DNA from: Microbacterium yannicii PS01
GTDB lineage: Bacteria; Actinomycetota; Actinomycetes; Actinomycetales; Microbacteriaceae
DNA: 59,231 nucleotides
Assembly: GCF_000304335.1 (NCBI RefSeq)
Contig: NZ_CAJF01000027.1
Coordinates: 1-59,231 of the forward strand
Direction of reading: 5' to 3'
Position 1 is the first letter of the stretch, and the number at the start of each line of letters is the position of its first letter. The notes beneath the pieces are model-generated. The model was given only the letters and a program-made list of their open reading frames with translations, made no database searches and had not been told where the DNA came from. The position numbers and the translations under genes were made by a program. Shown here in pieces: positions 10,420 through 19,011 of the stretch.

Positions 10420-11350
10420 CACGGCGCCGGTCCCCGAGCCCGCCGCGGCGCCAGACACCGCAGCGACCCCTGAGCCTGCCGCGGTCCCTGAGCCCGTCGC
10501 GGTCCCTGAGCCTGTCGCGGTCCCTGAGCCTGTCGCGGTCCCTGAGCCTGTCGCGGTCCCTGAGCCTGTCGAAGGGTTCCGGGTCTCGCTGTCGAATTTC
10601 GACGGCCCGTTCGATCTGCTGCTGAACCTCATCTCCAAGCAGGAGCTCGACATCACCGAGGTCTCGCTGTCGAAGGTGACCGACGAGTTCATCTCGTATC
10701 TGCGGCATCTGGGGCCCGACGAAGAGCTGGACGAGGCATCCGAGTTCCTCGTCGTCGCGGCGACGCTGCTCGACATGAAGGTGGCGGGTCTGCTGCCGCA
10801 GGGCGAGCTCGTGGACGCCGAGTCCGTCGCCCTGCTGGAGGCGCGCGACCTGCTGTTCGCCCGGCTGCTGCAGTACCGGGCCTTCAAAGAGGTCTCGGCC
10901 TGGTTCGAGCGCTGCCTCCAGCGCGAGGGACGTCGGCATACCCGGTCGGCTCGGCTCGACGAGAAGTACCGCAACGCCGTGCCCGAACTCGTCTGGAGCC
11001 TCAGCGCAGACGACTTCGCGGCGCTCGCCCTGCTGGCGATGACGCCGAAGGAGATCCCGCGAGTCGGACTGGACCACCTGCACGCTCCGCTGATCAGCAT
11101 CCGCGAGCAGGCGGCGATCGTCGTCACTCTGCTGCGGGACGCCGGATCACTGACATTCCGCGAGCTCATCGCCGGGGTGAACCAGTCGGGCGTCGTGGTG
11201 GCCCGGTTCCTCTCGGTGCTCGAGCTCTACCGTCACGCCGCCCTGTCGTTCGAGCAGCTCGAGCCGCTCGGAGAGCTGACGCTGCGCTGGAGTGCGCAGC
11301 GCTGGTCGGATGAGAACCTCGCCACTCTGGGAGCAGACTATGACCGATGA
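10403..11350 (+). CDS. scpA: Segregation and condensation protein A, N-terminally expanded
   Basis: The kleisin subunit of the SMC-ScpAB condensin. The conserved domain starts at about residue 58 with FRVSLSNFDGPFDLLLNLI and continues for ~250 residues with the usual helical N- and C-terminal Smc/ScpB-binding parts. Before it, the GTG at 10403 gives a ~57-residue Pro/Ala/Val/Glu tract made of VPEPVA repeats, encoded by an 18-bp tandem array. ScpA normally begins almost directly at the FDGP motif, so the extension is an added tail. The start overlaps parA by 17 bases; the stop overlaps scpB by 11. I see no convincing in-frame start between the array and the conserved domain. Confidence 0.88.
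   Translation: MAPSPDTAPVPEPAAAPDTAATPEPAAVPEPVAVPEPVAVPEPVAVPEPVAVPEPVEGFRVSLSNFDGPFDLLLNLISKQELDITEVSLSKVTDEFISYLRHLGPDEELDEASEFLVVAATLLDMKVAGLLPQGELVDAESVALLEARDLLFARLLQYRAFKEVSAWFERCLQREGRRHTRSARLDEKYRNAVPELVWSLSADDFAALALLAMTPKEIPRVGLDHLHAPLISIREQAAIVVTLLRDAGSLTFRELIAGVNQSGVVVARFLSVLELYRHAALSFEQLEPLGELTLRWSAQRWSDENLATLGADYDR
10463..10577 (+). repeat. 18-bp tandem array (VPEPVA) ending in a dispersed-repeat core
   Basis: Five near-identical units of GCGGTCCCTGAGCCTGTC lie at 10481-10570, preceded by one degenerate unit from 10463. The last unit runs into GAAGGG, which completes TCCCTGAGCCTGTCGAAGGG. The reverse complement of that 20-mer occurs at 13931-13950, at the 5' end of cmk. Confidence 0.9.
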
Positions 11351-11921
11351 CGTACGAGCGCGGCTCGAGGCGATCCTGCTGATCGTCGAGGAGCCGCAGA
11401 GCCTGGTGAGCCTCGCGGCCGCCGTCAGCGCCCCGGTGCCCGCGGTGCGCCAGGCGATCGAGGGGCTGGTCGACGACTACGACGGCAGGACCGGCGGACC
11501 GGTGCGCGGCTTCGAGCTGCGCGAGGTGGGCGGGGGCTGGCGGCTGTACGTGCGCGAGGAGCACGATGACCTCGTGAGCGAGTTCGTCGGCGGGCAGGCT
11601 CCGTCACGCCTCTCGCAGGCCGCACTCGAGACCCTTGCGGTGATCGCATACAAGCAGCCGGTGACGCGCAGCCAGGTCGCCTCCATCCGCGCCGTGAACG
11701 TCGACTCCGTCGTTCGGACGCTGCTGGCGCGCGGCCTCATCACGGAGCTGTTCGCCGACGCCGAGACCGGAGCGATCAACTACGGCACGACCGACGCGCT
11801 GCTCGAGCACCTCGGCATCAACTCGCTCGATGAGCTGCCGCATATCTCGCCGCTGCTGGACGGCGCCGACGAGGTCGGCGCGGCCGGCGTCGACGGATTC
11901 GACGGGGGAGTGACACGATGA
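11340..11921 (+). CDS. scpB: Segregation and condensation protein B
   Basis: A 193-residue winged-helix protein that dimerises and binds ScpA in the condensin complex. It begins MTDDVRARLEAILLIVEEP and contains the hallmark ETLAVIAYKQPVTRSQVASI followed by a VRTLLARGLI wing region. It overlaps scpA by 11 bases and the next gene by 4, so it is almost certainly co-translated. Length is typical of the family. Confidence 0.94.
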   Translation: MTDDVRARLEAILLIVEEPQSLVSLAAAVSAPVPAVRQAIEGLVDDYDGRTGGPVRGFELREVGGGWRLYVREEHDDLVSEFVGGQAPSRLSQAALETLAVIAYKQPVTRSQVASIRAVNVDSVVRTLLARGLITELFADAETGAINYGTTDALLEHLGINSLDELPHISPLLDGADEVGAAGVDGFDGGVTR

Positions 11922-12787
11922 CCGACAACGCCGAAGGACAGCGCGACACCGAGGGCGTACGGCTGCAGAAGGTGCTGGCCAACGCCGGGGTCGCATCGCG
12001 TCGCGTCGCCGAACAGCTGATCGTCGAGGGTCGGGTGCGGGTGAACGGCGAGGTGGTCACCGAGCTGGGCAGCCGCATCGATCCGGAGTCGGACCTCGTC
12101 GACGTCGACGGCACGGCCATCCAGCTCGACCAATCGAAGCGGTACGTCATGCTCAACAAGCCCACCGGGGTCGTGAGCTCGATGAAGGACGACCGCGGTC
12201 GTCCCGATCTGCGGCGCTTCACGAAGGATTTCGAGGAACGTCTTTACAACGTCGGGCGACTGGATGCCGAGACCAGCGGCCTGCTCGTGCTCACCAACGA
12301 CGGCGAGCTGGCCCACGTCCTGGCCCATCCGTCGTTCGGGGTGACCAAGGTCTACATCGCCAAGGTCGAGGGCCGGGTGACCCCGCAGACGATCCAGAAG
12401 CTGGTGCGCGGCATCACGCTGGAGGATGGTCCGATCGCCGCCGACAAGGCGCGGCTGCTGTCGGCCTCGACCGCGGCGGCGACCGGCGAGACCGAGTCGC
12501 TGGTCGAGCTGACGCTGCACTCGGGCCGCAATCGCATCGTTCGCCGCATGATGGCCGAGGTCGGGCATCCGGTCGTCGAGCTCGTGCGGCGGCAGTTCGG
12601 TCCTCTCCACCTGGGAACCCTGCCAGCGGGCGGTGTGCGCGAACTGACTAAAGTGGAACGTGGCGCCCTGCTGACTCTCTCTCGCGGCGTGCGCGCGACC
12701 GATGATCAGCCGGACGCATCCCACACCCGCGACAGCGCTTCGACGCCGACGGGCGAACCCGCCCCGCGAGGCGAACAGGAGACGTAA
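11918..12787 (+). CDS. Pseudouridine synthase, RsuA/RluB family
   Basis: A 289-residue rRNA pseudouridine synthase. The S4 domain occupies residues ~8-65 (VRLQKVLANAGVASRRVAEQL). The catalytic motif is in YNVGRLDAETSGLLVLTNDG, where the Asp of RLD is the nucleophile. The C-terminal ~30 residues are a disordered Ala/Thr/Pro tail. Actinobacterial members after scpB (for example Rv1711) are taken as RluB-type enzymes modifying 23S rRNA; the exact target position is inferred. ATGA overlap with scpB. Confidence 0.9.
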   Translation: MTDNAEGQRDTEGVRLQKVLANAGVASRRVAEQLIVEGRVRVNGEVVTELGSRIDPESDLVDVDGTAIQLDQSKRYVMLNKPTGVVSSMKDDRGRPDLRRFTKDFEERLYNVGRLDAETSGLLVLTNDGELAHVLAHPSFGVTKVYIAKVEGRVTPQTIQKLVRGITLEDGPIAADKARLLSASTAAATGETESLVELTLHSGRNRIVRRMMAEVGHPVVELVRRQFGPLHLGTLPAGGVRELTKVERGALLTLSRGVRATDDQPDASHTRDSASTPTGEPAPRGEQET

Positions 12788-13930
12788 GTGACCGAGCCGA
12801 TGCCGATCGCCGCCCGCCGGCAGCGTGCCGAGGCATCCCTCGCCACCCGCGTGCAGGGAACGGTGCGCATCGTCGGCGCCGGACTGCTCGGCGCGAGCAT
12901 CGGCCACGCGCTCAGCGCGCGGGGCGTCGACGTCGCCCTCGACGACACCTCCCCGTCGCAGCTCCGCCTCGCCGTGGACTACGGCGCCGGCCGGCATGCC
13001 GCCGACACCGACGAGCCGGCGCTCGTCGTCGTGGCGGTGCCGCCGGATGTGACCGCCGACGTCATCCAGCGTGAGCTGCTGCGCCATCCTCGGGCCGTCG
13101 TCACCGACGTGGCGAGCGTCAAGCTCGAGCCGCTGCGCACGCTGCGCGAGCGCGGCGTCGACCTCACCCATTACATCGGTTCGCATCCGCTCGCCGGACG
13201 CGAACGCGGCGGAGCCATCTCGGCCCGCGCCGACATCTTCGTCGGTCGGCCCTGGGTCGTGTGCCGCGACGAGGAGACGTCCTCCGCCGACCTCGCCATC
13301 GTCGAGGCGCTCGCCCTCGAGCTCGGCGCGACGCCTATCGAGATGACGCCCGACGACCACGACCGCGCCGTCGCGCTCGTCTCGCATGTGCCGCAGCTCG
13401 TCGCGAGCCTGCTCGCCGGCCGCTTCGTCGACGCGCCCGACGGCTCCTTGCGCCTGGCCGGGCAGGGCGTGCGCGATACGACGCGGATCGCCGCGTCGGC
13501 GCCCGAGCTGTGGGTTCAGATCCTGGGCGCGAACGCCGAGCCCGTCGTGGATGTGCTCGACCGGCTCGCCGCCGATCTGACCTCGGTCGCGGATGCGCTG
13601 CGCGCGCCGGACGCGCCGGGATCCCGCCGCGCCGTCGCAGACACCATCCGCCGCGGGAACGACGGCGTCGAGCGCCTTCCCGGCAAGCACGGCCAGAATC
13701 GCCGGTTCGAGCAGGTCGTCGTCATGGTCGACGACACCCCGGGCCAGCTCGGACGCCTGTTCGGCGAGCTCGGCGAGCTCGGCGTCAACGTCGAAGACCT
13801 TCGCCTGGAGCACTCTCCGGGCGCTCAGTTCGGCCTCGCAGAGATCAGTGTCGTCCCCAGCGCCGTACGCGGCGCCGTGGACGGTTTGGAATCCCGTGGC
13901 TGGAAGATTGCGAGCAGCACCAATGACTGA
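12788..13930 (+). CDS. tyrA: Prephenate dehydrogenase with ACT domain
   Basis: A 380-residue NAD-dependent dehydrogenase of tyrosine biosynthesis. The Rossmann motif is [14 protein letters not shown] (residues ~31-44). The active-site region includes the [12 protein letters not shown] segment, and the helical dimerisation domain follows. The last ~75 residues form an ACT domain ([20 protein letters not shown]), suggesting feedback control by an amino acid. GTG start abuts the preceding TAA with no gap. Its presence between the RluB-like gene and cmk is common in actinobacteria. The cmk start lies inside its last codons (8-base overlap). Confidence 0.9.
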   Translation: MTEPMPIAARRQRAEASLATRVQGTVRIVGAGLLGASIGHALSARGVDVALDDTSPSQLRLAVDYGAGRHAADTDEPALVVVAVPPDVTADVIQRELLRHPRAVVTDVASVKLEPLRTLRERGVDLTHYIGSHPLAGRERGGAISARADIFVGRPWVVCRDEETSSADLAIVEALALELGATPIEMTPDDHDRAVALVSHVPQLVASLLAGRFVDAPDGSLRLAGQGVRDTTRIAASAPELWVQILGANAEPVVDVLDRLAADLTSVADALRAPDAPGSRRAVADTIRRGNDGVERLPGKHGQNRRFEQVVVMVDDTPGQLGRLFGELGELGVNVEDLRLEHSPGAQFGLAEISVVPSAVRGAVDGLESRGWKIASSTND

Positions 13931-14777
13931 CCCTTCGACAGGCTCAGGGACCGTGCGCGGGTCAGGGACCGTGCGCGGGTCAGGGACCGTGCGCGGGTCA
14001 GGAACCGTGCGCGGCTCAGGGACCGTGAGTGACTCAGGGGCCGTGGGTGGCTCAGGGACCCCTGGAGCGCCGGCGGACGTGACGGTCGTCGCGATCGACG
14101 GACCGGCGGGAAGCGGCAAGTCGAGCGTCTCGAAGCAGGTCGCCCGCCGCCTCGGCTTCGGCTTCCTCGACACCGGCGCCGCGTACCGGGCGCTGGCCTG
14201 GCACGCCCTCGAGCACGGCATCGACACGTCGGACTCGACATCCGTTCTGGACGTCATGGGCGACTTCGAGTACGCGATATCGCTCGATCCCGACGCCTTC
14301 CACGTGCGGGTGGGGGCGACCGATGTGACCGAGGCCATCCGCGAGTCTCGCGTGACCGACGCGGTGAGCGGCGTCGCGCGCGTGCCGGCGGTGCGCCAGT
14401 ACGTCAACTCTCTCTTCCGTTCCGTCGTGACGAGCTCCGGCCGCCCCGGCGTCGTCATCGAAGGCCGCGACATCACGACCGTCGTGGCGCCCGATGCGCC
14501 CGTGCGGATCCTCCTCACCGCGGCGCCCGAAGTGCGCGCGGCCCGCCGCAGCGCCGAACTGACGACGGAGGATGCCGCGGCCGTGGCCGACGCCCTTCAC
14601 CGCCGCGACGCCTCAGACTCCGCTGTCGTCGACTTCCTCACCGCCGCGCCCGGCGTCGAGGTCGTCGACTCCAGCCACCTCGATTTCGATCAGACCGTGG
14701 ACGCCGTGCTCGGCGTGATCCGCAGCATCCTGCCCGCGTCCGATCCCGTGCAGACAGGAGGCCGACATGGCCGCTGA
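13923..14777 (+). CDS. cmk: Cytidylate kinase, N-terminally expanded by repeats
   Basis: A 284-residue (d)CMP kinase. The P-loop is [19 protein letters not shown] (residues ~60-78), then [15 protein letters not shown], and later [15 protein letters not shown] and the LID-region ARRSAE. A normal cytidylate kinase is ~220-230 residues and starts a few residues before the P-loop. Here ~55 extra residues consist of GSGTVR hexapeptide repeats encoded by an 18-bp array. The ATG at 13923 overlaps tyrA by 8 bases and I see no better start downstream. Its stop overlaps der by 11 bases. Confidence 0.9.
   Translation: MTDPSTGSGTVRGSGTVRGSGTVRGSGTVRGSGTVSDSGAVGGSGTPGAPADVTVVAIDGPAGSGKSSVSKQVARRLGFGFLDTGAAYRALAWHALEHGIDTSDSTSVLDVMGDFEYAISLDPDAFHVRVGATDVTEAIRESRVTDAVSGVARVPAVRQYVNSLFRSVVTSSGRPGVVIEGRDITTVVAPDAPVRILLTAAPEVRAARRSAELTTEDAAAVADALHRRDASDSAVVDFLTAAPGVEVVDSSHLDFDQTVDAVLGVIRSILPASDPVQTGGRHGR
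13930..14061 (+). repeat. 18-bp tandem array (GSGTVR) started by an inverted copy of the scpA repeat core
   Basis: CCCTTCGACAGGCTCAGGGA at 13931-13950 is the exact reverse complement of the array end in scpA; identity extends to 23 bases (13930-13952). About 6.5 units of TCAGGGACCGTGCGCGGG follow from 13944 and diverge towards the 3' end. Every unit is in frame. Confidence 0.9.
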
Positions 14778-16323
14778 CGACCGTTCCGCCCAGACGCCCG
14801 ATGGCGCCGCCGACGATTACGAGGCCGGCGAGGATCACCTCGCCGAGAACCTCGCCGCGATCGACGACGAGCTCGCCGAACAGCGCGCAGCGGCACTGCG
14901 CGTCGGGCTCGAGGACTACGAGCTCGACGAGGAGGATGCGGAGCTGCTCGAGGGGCTGGTCCGTGGCGAGGATGGCATCGAGTACCTGCCGGCGCTTCCC
15001 GTCGTCGCGATCGTGGGCCGCCCGAACGTGGGCAAGTCCGCCCTGGTGAACCGCATCCTGGGTCGCCGGGAAGCCGTCGTCGAAGACACGCCCGGCGTCA
15101 CGCGCGACCGCGTGACGTACAAGGCCGAGTGGATGGATCGCCGGTTCACGCTCGTCGACACCGGCGGGTGGGAGCCCGACGCGCGCGGGATCGACCGGTC
15201 CGTGGCGGCGCAGGCCGAGGTCGCGATCGACCTGTCGGACGTGGTGCTGTTCGTCGTAGACGCGATGGTGGGCGCCACCTCCACCGACGAGCACGTCGTC
15301 CGGCTGCTGCGCAAGAGCGGCAAGCCCGTGTTCCTCGTCGCGAACAAGGTCGACGACGCCCGTCAGGAGCCGGAGGCCGCCGCGCTGTGGAACCTCGGTC
15401 TCGGTGAGCCGCGTCCGGTGTCGGCGATCCACGGTCGCGGCGTCGCCGACCTCCTCGACGAGCTCATGAAGGTGCTTCCCGACGTCTCGGCCGTCGCCAA
15501 GCAGGAGATCGGCGGGCCGCGTCGCGTCGCGATCCTGGGGCGCCCCAACGTGGGCAAGAGCTCCCTCCTGAACAAGGCGGCGGGCGAGGAGCGCGTGGTC
15601 GTCAACGAGCTGGCGGGCACCACCCGCGATCCCGTGGACGAGATCGTCGAGGTCGGCGGCAAGATGTGGCGCTTCGTCGACACCGCGGGCATCCGCCGTC
15701 GCGTGCACCTGCAGCAGGGCGCCGACTTCTACGCGTCGCTGCGCACCTCGGCCGCGCTCGAGAAGGCGGAGGTCGCCGTCGTCGTGCTCGACGTGACGCA
15801 GCCGCTCAGCGAGCAGGACGTGCGCATCATCGACCTCGTGCTCGAGTCGGGCCGGGCGCTCGTGCTGGCTTTCAACAAGTGGGATCGCCTCAACGACGAC
15901 GACATGGACGGCCAGGACCGCCGGCGCTACCTCGAGCGCGAGATCGAGCAGGATCTCGCGCACGTCGCGTGGGCTCCGCGTGTCAACATCTCGGCCCGCA
16001 CCGGCCGCCACCTCGACAAGCTCGTTCCAGCCCTCGAGACGGCGCTCGAGTCGTGGGACCAGCGCATCGCGACGGGCAAGTTCAACGCGTTCCTCTCGGA
16101 GCTCGTCGCCGAGCACCCGCACCCGGTCCGCGGGGGCAAGCAGCCGCGCATCCTGTTCGGCACGCAGGCCGCCACGCGGCCGCCGACCTTCGTGCTGTTC
16201 ACGACGGGCTTCCTCGACCCCGGCTATCGCCGGTTCATCCAGCGTCGCCTCCGCGAGCTGTACGGCTTCGAGGGAACCCCGATCGTCATCAACATGCGCG
16301 TGCGCGAGCGTCGCCAGCGCTGA
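14767..16323 (+). CDS. der: Ribosome biogenesis GTPase Der
   Basis: A 518-residue double GTPase needed for 50S assembly. The first G domain has [16 protein letters not shown] (near residue 80), DTPGVTRDR and NKVD. The second has [16 protein letters not shown] (near 260), [13 protein letters not shown] and NKWD. A KH-like domain follows from ~residue 430. The first ~75 residues are an acidic extension typical of actinobacterial Der. A strong AGGAGG ribosome-binding site precedes the ATG, which overlaps cmk by 11 bases. Confidence 0.96.
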   Translation: MAADDRSAQTPDGAADDYEAGEDHLAENLAAIDDELAEQRAAALRVGLEDYELDEEDAELLEGLVRGEDGIEYLPALPVVAIVGRPNVGKSALVNRILGRREAVVEDTPGVTRDRVTYKAEWMDRRFTLVDTGGWEPDARGIDRSVAAQAEVAIDLSDVVLFVVDAMVGATSTDEHVVRLLRKSGKPVFLVANKVDDARQEPEAAALWNLGLGEPRPVSAIHGRGVADLLDELMKVLPDVSAVAKQEIGGPRRVAILGRPNVGKSSLLNKAAGEERVVVNELAGTTRDPVDEIVEVGGKMWRFVDTAGIRRRVHLQQGADFYASLRTSAALEKAEVAVVVLDVTQPLSEQDVRIIDLVLESGRALVLAFNKWDRLNDDDMDGQDRRRYLEREIEQDLAHVAWAPRVNISARTGRHLDKLVPALETALESWDQRIATGKFNAFLSELVAEHPHPVRGGKQPRILFGTQAATRPPTFVLFTTGFLDPGYRRFIQRRLRELYGFEGTPIVINMRVRERRQR

Positions 16324-16392
16324 CCGAGCACGTGTCGTTTCGGCTCGGGCGGCCTCGGCGCTCGGGCGAGTCACGTGTGCGAGGCTGGCAGG

Positions 16393-17292
16393 GTGACGAT
16401 CGAACCTCTCGTTCCCGGTGAGCCGCGGCGTCCTCACGGGCCGCGCGACCCCGGTGACGCGTGGGTGGTGGCGCCGACAGGGGAGCGGTACTGGGGGCGC
16501 TTCGGCGCAGCCGGGCTGCTCGCCCTCGATGCCGATCGCGGCGTGCTGCTGCAGCATCGCGTCTCGTGGAGCCACTTCGGCGACACCTGGGCTCTCCCCG
16601 GCGGCGCGCGCCACGAGGACGAGTCCGCGTGCGACGCGGCGCTGCGCGAGGCGGCGGAAGAGGCCGGAGTGCCGGATGCCTCGATCCGTCCGCGCTTCCT
16701 GAGCGTTCTGGATCTCGGCTACTGGAGCTACACGACCGTCGTCGGCGACGTCGTCGAGCCCTTCGAGCCGGTGATCAGCGATCCCGAGAGCCGTGAGCTC
16801 TCGTGGGTTCCGGCGAACGAGGTGACGCGGCATCCGCTGCATCCGGGCTTCGCCGCGTCGTGGCAGGAGCTCCATGCCCTGCTCGGCACACGTCCGACAG
16901 TCATCGTCGACGTGGCGAACGTCGTCGGCTCGGTGCCCGACGGCTGGTGGCGCGATCGGGCAGGAGCCGCCGAGCGGATGCTCGCCCGCATCGGCGAGCT
17001 CTCGGGCCGCGGCGTCGCGGCCGACGCCCTCGAGCTGCCCGCTCACACCTGGTACCCCGAATTCACGGCGGTCGTCGAGGGGCGGGCACGCGAAGCCACG
17101 GCGACGCCGGGTGTCGAGATGGAGCGAGCCGCGGCATCCGGCGACGACGCGATCGCCGCCACCGCCGAGCGCCTCGCGAACGCGGGACGCAGCGTGACCG
17201 TCGTCACGAGCGATCGGGGACTGGTGCAGCGCGTCACCGATGTCGGGGCCGCCGCCCGAGGAGCGCATTGGCTGCTCGATCTGCTCGAGTGA
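16393..17292 (+). CDS. Nudix hydrolase fused to a PIN/YacP-like domain
   Basis: A 299-residue two-domain protein. Residues ~15-165 are a Nudix domain with GGARHEDESACDAALREA then AEEAG forming the box. Residues ~172-299 begin TVIVDVANVVGSVPDGWWRD and end near TVVTSDRGLVQRVTDVG. This pattern of early Asp/Asn and late S-D-R-G resembles NYN/YacP PIN-like nucleases. The domain often stands alone in actinobacteria; here it is joined to the Nudix part. GTG 16393 lies 6 bases after GAGGCT, a weak leaderless -10. A GTG 18 bases upstream is less likely. RNA or nucleotide processing is inferred; substrates unknown. Confidence 0.78.
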   Translation: MTIEPLVPGEPRRPHGPRDPGDAWVVAPTGERYWGRFGAAGLLALDADRGVLLQHRVSWSHFGDTWALPGGARHEDESACDAALREAAEEAGVPDASIRPRFLSVLDLGYWSYTTVVGDVVEPFEPVISDPESRELSWVPANEVTRHPLHPGFAASWQELHALLGTRPTVIVDVANVVGSVPDGWWRDRAGAAERMLARIGELSGRGVAADALELPAHTWYPEFTAVVEGRAREATATPGVEMERAAASGDDAIAATAERLANAGRSVTVVTSDRGLVQRVTDVGAAARGAHWLLDLLE

Positions 17293-17333
17293 TCCGTCAC
17301 CGGCAGGGCTGACCCCGGAGCCGGCGAAAGGAA

Positions 17334-17365
17334 GCGGGGCCGGCGACCGCAGCCGCCGACCCCGC
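17334..17365. terminator. Bidirectional hairpin between convergent genes
   Basis: GCGGGGCCGGCG pairs with CGCCGACCCCGC (one G-T) around a short loop. It lies between the Nudix fusion gene and the MFS gene, which converge. There is no long T run, as is usual for actinobacteria. Confidence 0.55.
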
Positions 17366-17382
17366 CTGTCCGATTCGTCGGA

Positions 17383-18873
17383 TCAGTGGGCGAGCATCGC
17401 CTCGGCGTCCGCCTCCAGTTCGGCCTCCGCAGGCCTGCGGACGAAGCACGCCAGTACCACAGCGGCCGACGCGATGATCGCGCCGATCAGGAAGGCGCTG
17501 TGGATGCCGGACGCAGTCGCGGTCACGGCATCCTCCCCGCTTGCCATCCCGGCTGCGGCGGTCACCGACATGAGGGTGACGAACAGGGCGGTGCCGGCTG
17601 CGCCGGCCACCTGCTGGAGCGTGCCGACGATCGCGCTGCCGTGCGGGTACAGCGGGCGGGGCAGCGAGACCAGAGCGGAGGTGAGCAGCGGGGTGAACAC
17701 GAACCCGAGTCCTAGGTTGAGCGCCATGTGGACGGCCACGATCCATGCGATAGGCGTGTCAGCACCGAACGTCGCCATGCCCCACAGTGCCGTGGCCGCG
17801 ACGGCCATGCCGGGGATCACCAGCGGAGTCGGGCCGTACTTGTCGAACAGAGCGCCCACGATCGGCGCGATGACGCCCATCAGGATGCCGCCCGGAAGGA
17901 GCATGAGGCCGACCGTGAGCGTGTCGAGGCCGAGCACCTGCTGCAGATAGATCGGCAGCAGGACGAGGGAGCCGAACAGTGCCGCCATGACGACGACGAC
18001 CAGGATGATCGCGAGACTGAACGAGCGCGAGCGGAAGGTGCGCAGGTCGAGCAGCGCAGAATCGGTGCGCTGCAGGCGGAGCTGCCGCACCACGAACGCG
18101 ACCAGCGACGCGGCGCCCACGACGAGGGGAACCCAGACGGGGACGGGCGCGTGGCCCGACCCGGCTTCGCCGATGGAGCTCAGGCCGTAGATGAGGCCGC
18201 CGAAGCCGAGGGCCGAGAGGACCACCGACAGCGCGTCGAAGCGAACCCTCTGCGTCTCGGTCACGTTCCGCACCCAGATGGCTCCGAGCACCAGGGCCAG
18301 GGCGGCGATCGGGAGCACGAGCCAGAACATCCAGCGCCAGTCGAGCGCCGACAGGATGATGCCCGACACCGTCGGGCCGACCGCGGGCGCCACCGCGATC
18401 ACGATCGAGATGACGCCCATCATGCGACCCCGGCGATTCGGCGGGACGATCGACAGCACGGTGGTGAACAGCAGCGGCATCATGATCGCGGTGCCTGACG
18501 CCTGAACGATGCGACCGGCCAGCAGCATGTCGAATCCGGGGGCGAGGCCCGCGATGAGCGTCCCCGCGGTGAACAGCGACATCGCCGCGAGGTAGACGCG
18601 CCGCAGCGGGAAGCGCTCGAGCAGATACCCCGTCAGCGGGATCACCACGGCCATCGTCAGCAGATACCCCGTGGTCAGCCACTGGGCGGTCGCCGCAGTG
18701 ATGTCGAGGTCGATCATGAGGCTCGGGAGGGCGACGCTCATGATCGTCTCGTTGAGGATGACGACGAAGGCCGAGGCGACGAGCAGCGCGATGACGGGGC
18801 CCGTGCGCACCGCGGGGCGCGCGGTAACGGAGGGTTGCGACGTGAGGGTGGGCGGGTGTTTTTCGAGGGTCAC
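17383..18873 (-). CDS. MFS drug exporter, DHA2 family (14 TM)
   Basis: A 496-residue membrane transporter of the EmrB/QacA type with about 14 hydrophobic helices. The first helices include VIALLVASAFVVILNETIM and the family-typical AQWLTTGYLLTMAVVIPLTG. A cytoplasmic acidic tail ends the protein. I chose the GTG at 18873 (VTLEKHPPT) because GAGAGAAAG lies just upstream; a GTG at 18984 would add a non-conserved, Arg-rich leader that runs through the probable promoter. Divergent from a TetR regulator, which probably represses it. Expected to export toxic cationic or hydrophobic compounds by proton antiport; substrate unknown. Confidence 0.88.
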   Translation of the reverse strand: MTLEKHPPTLTSQPSVTARPAVRTGPVIALLVASAFVVILNETIMSVALPSLMIDLDITAATAQWLTTGYLLTMAVVIPLTGYLLERFPLRRVYLAAMSLFTAGTLIAGLAPGFDMLLAGRIVQASGTAIMMPLLFTTVLSIVPPNRRGRMMGVISIVIAVAPAVGPTVSGIILSALDWRWMFWLVLPIAALALVLGAIWVRNVTETQRVRFDALSVVLSALGFGGLIYGLSSIGEAGSGHAPVPVWVPLVVGAASLVAFVVRQLRLQRTDSALLDLRTFRSRSFSLAIILVVVVMAALFGSLVLLPIYLQQVLGLDTLTVGLMLLPGGILMGVIAPIVGALFDKYGPTPLVIPGMAVAATALWGMATFGADTPIAWIVAVHMALNLGLGFVFTPLLTSALVSLPRPLYPHGSAIVGTLQQVAGAAGTALFVTLMSVTAAAGMASGEDAVTATASGIHSAFLIGAIIASAAVVLACFVRRPAEAELEADAEAMLAH

Positions 18874-18962
18874 GACGGACTTTCTCTCGGGTCGCGACGG
18901 CGGGGCGCACGGCGACGGATCCGGGGCACGGGCGCGTCGTCGGGCCGTGCGGGCAAGGGAAA

Positions 18963-18968
18963 AGTATA
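18963..18968 (-). promoter_or_regulatory. -10 box TATACT for the MFS gene
   Basis: On the minus strand TATACT is preceded, 17 bases upstream, by a weak TGTCAA -35. Transcription would start near 18956, giving an ~80-base leader before the chosen GTG. Confidence 0.5.
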
Positions 18969-18971
18969 TGG

Positions 18972-18999
18972 CAGTAACTGTCACTTTGACACACCGTGT
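18972..18999. promoter_or_regulatory. Nested inverted repeats, probable TetR operator
   Basis: Three small palindromes overlap: CAGTAACTG, TGTCACTTTGACA and ACACCGTGT. They fill the space between the MFS -10 and the tetR -10. A dimeric repressor bound here would block both promoters. The central TGTCA/TGACA pair has the best symmetry. Confidence 0.5.
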
Positions 19000-19004
19000 A
19001 GAGT
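18999..19004 (+). promoter_or_regulatory. -10 box TAGAGT for the tetR gene, leaderless
   Basis: TAGAGT, then exactly 7 bases, then the GTG at 19012. The first T is shared with the ACACCGTGT palindrome. Confidence 0.6.
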
Positions 19005-19011
19005 TTCGCGC

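Noticed and set aside
10481..10570. CRISPR-like array in scpA
   Set aside because: The 18-bp units are contiguous with no spacers and are in frame. They are coding repeats.
11780..14518. Open frame of 912 codons on the minus strand across scpB, rluB-like, tyrA and cmk
   Set aside because: It lies opposite four well-supported genes and has low-complexity composition. Similar long antisense frames opposite pyrG, der, glgP and pyc were dropped for the same reason.
18874..18984. Upstream GTG for the MFS exporter at 18984
   Set aside because: The added 37 residues are Arg/Pro-rich and run through the -10 box of the same gene. The GTG at 18873 has a ribosome-binding site.
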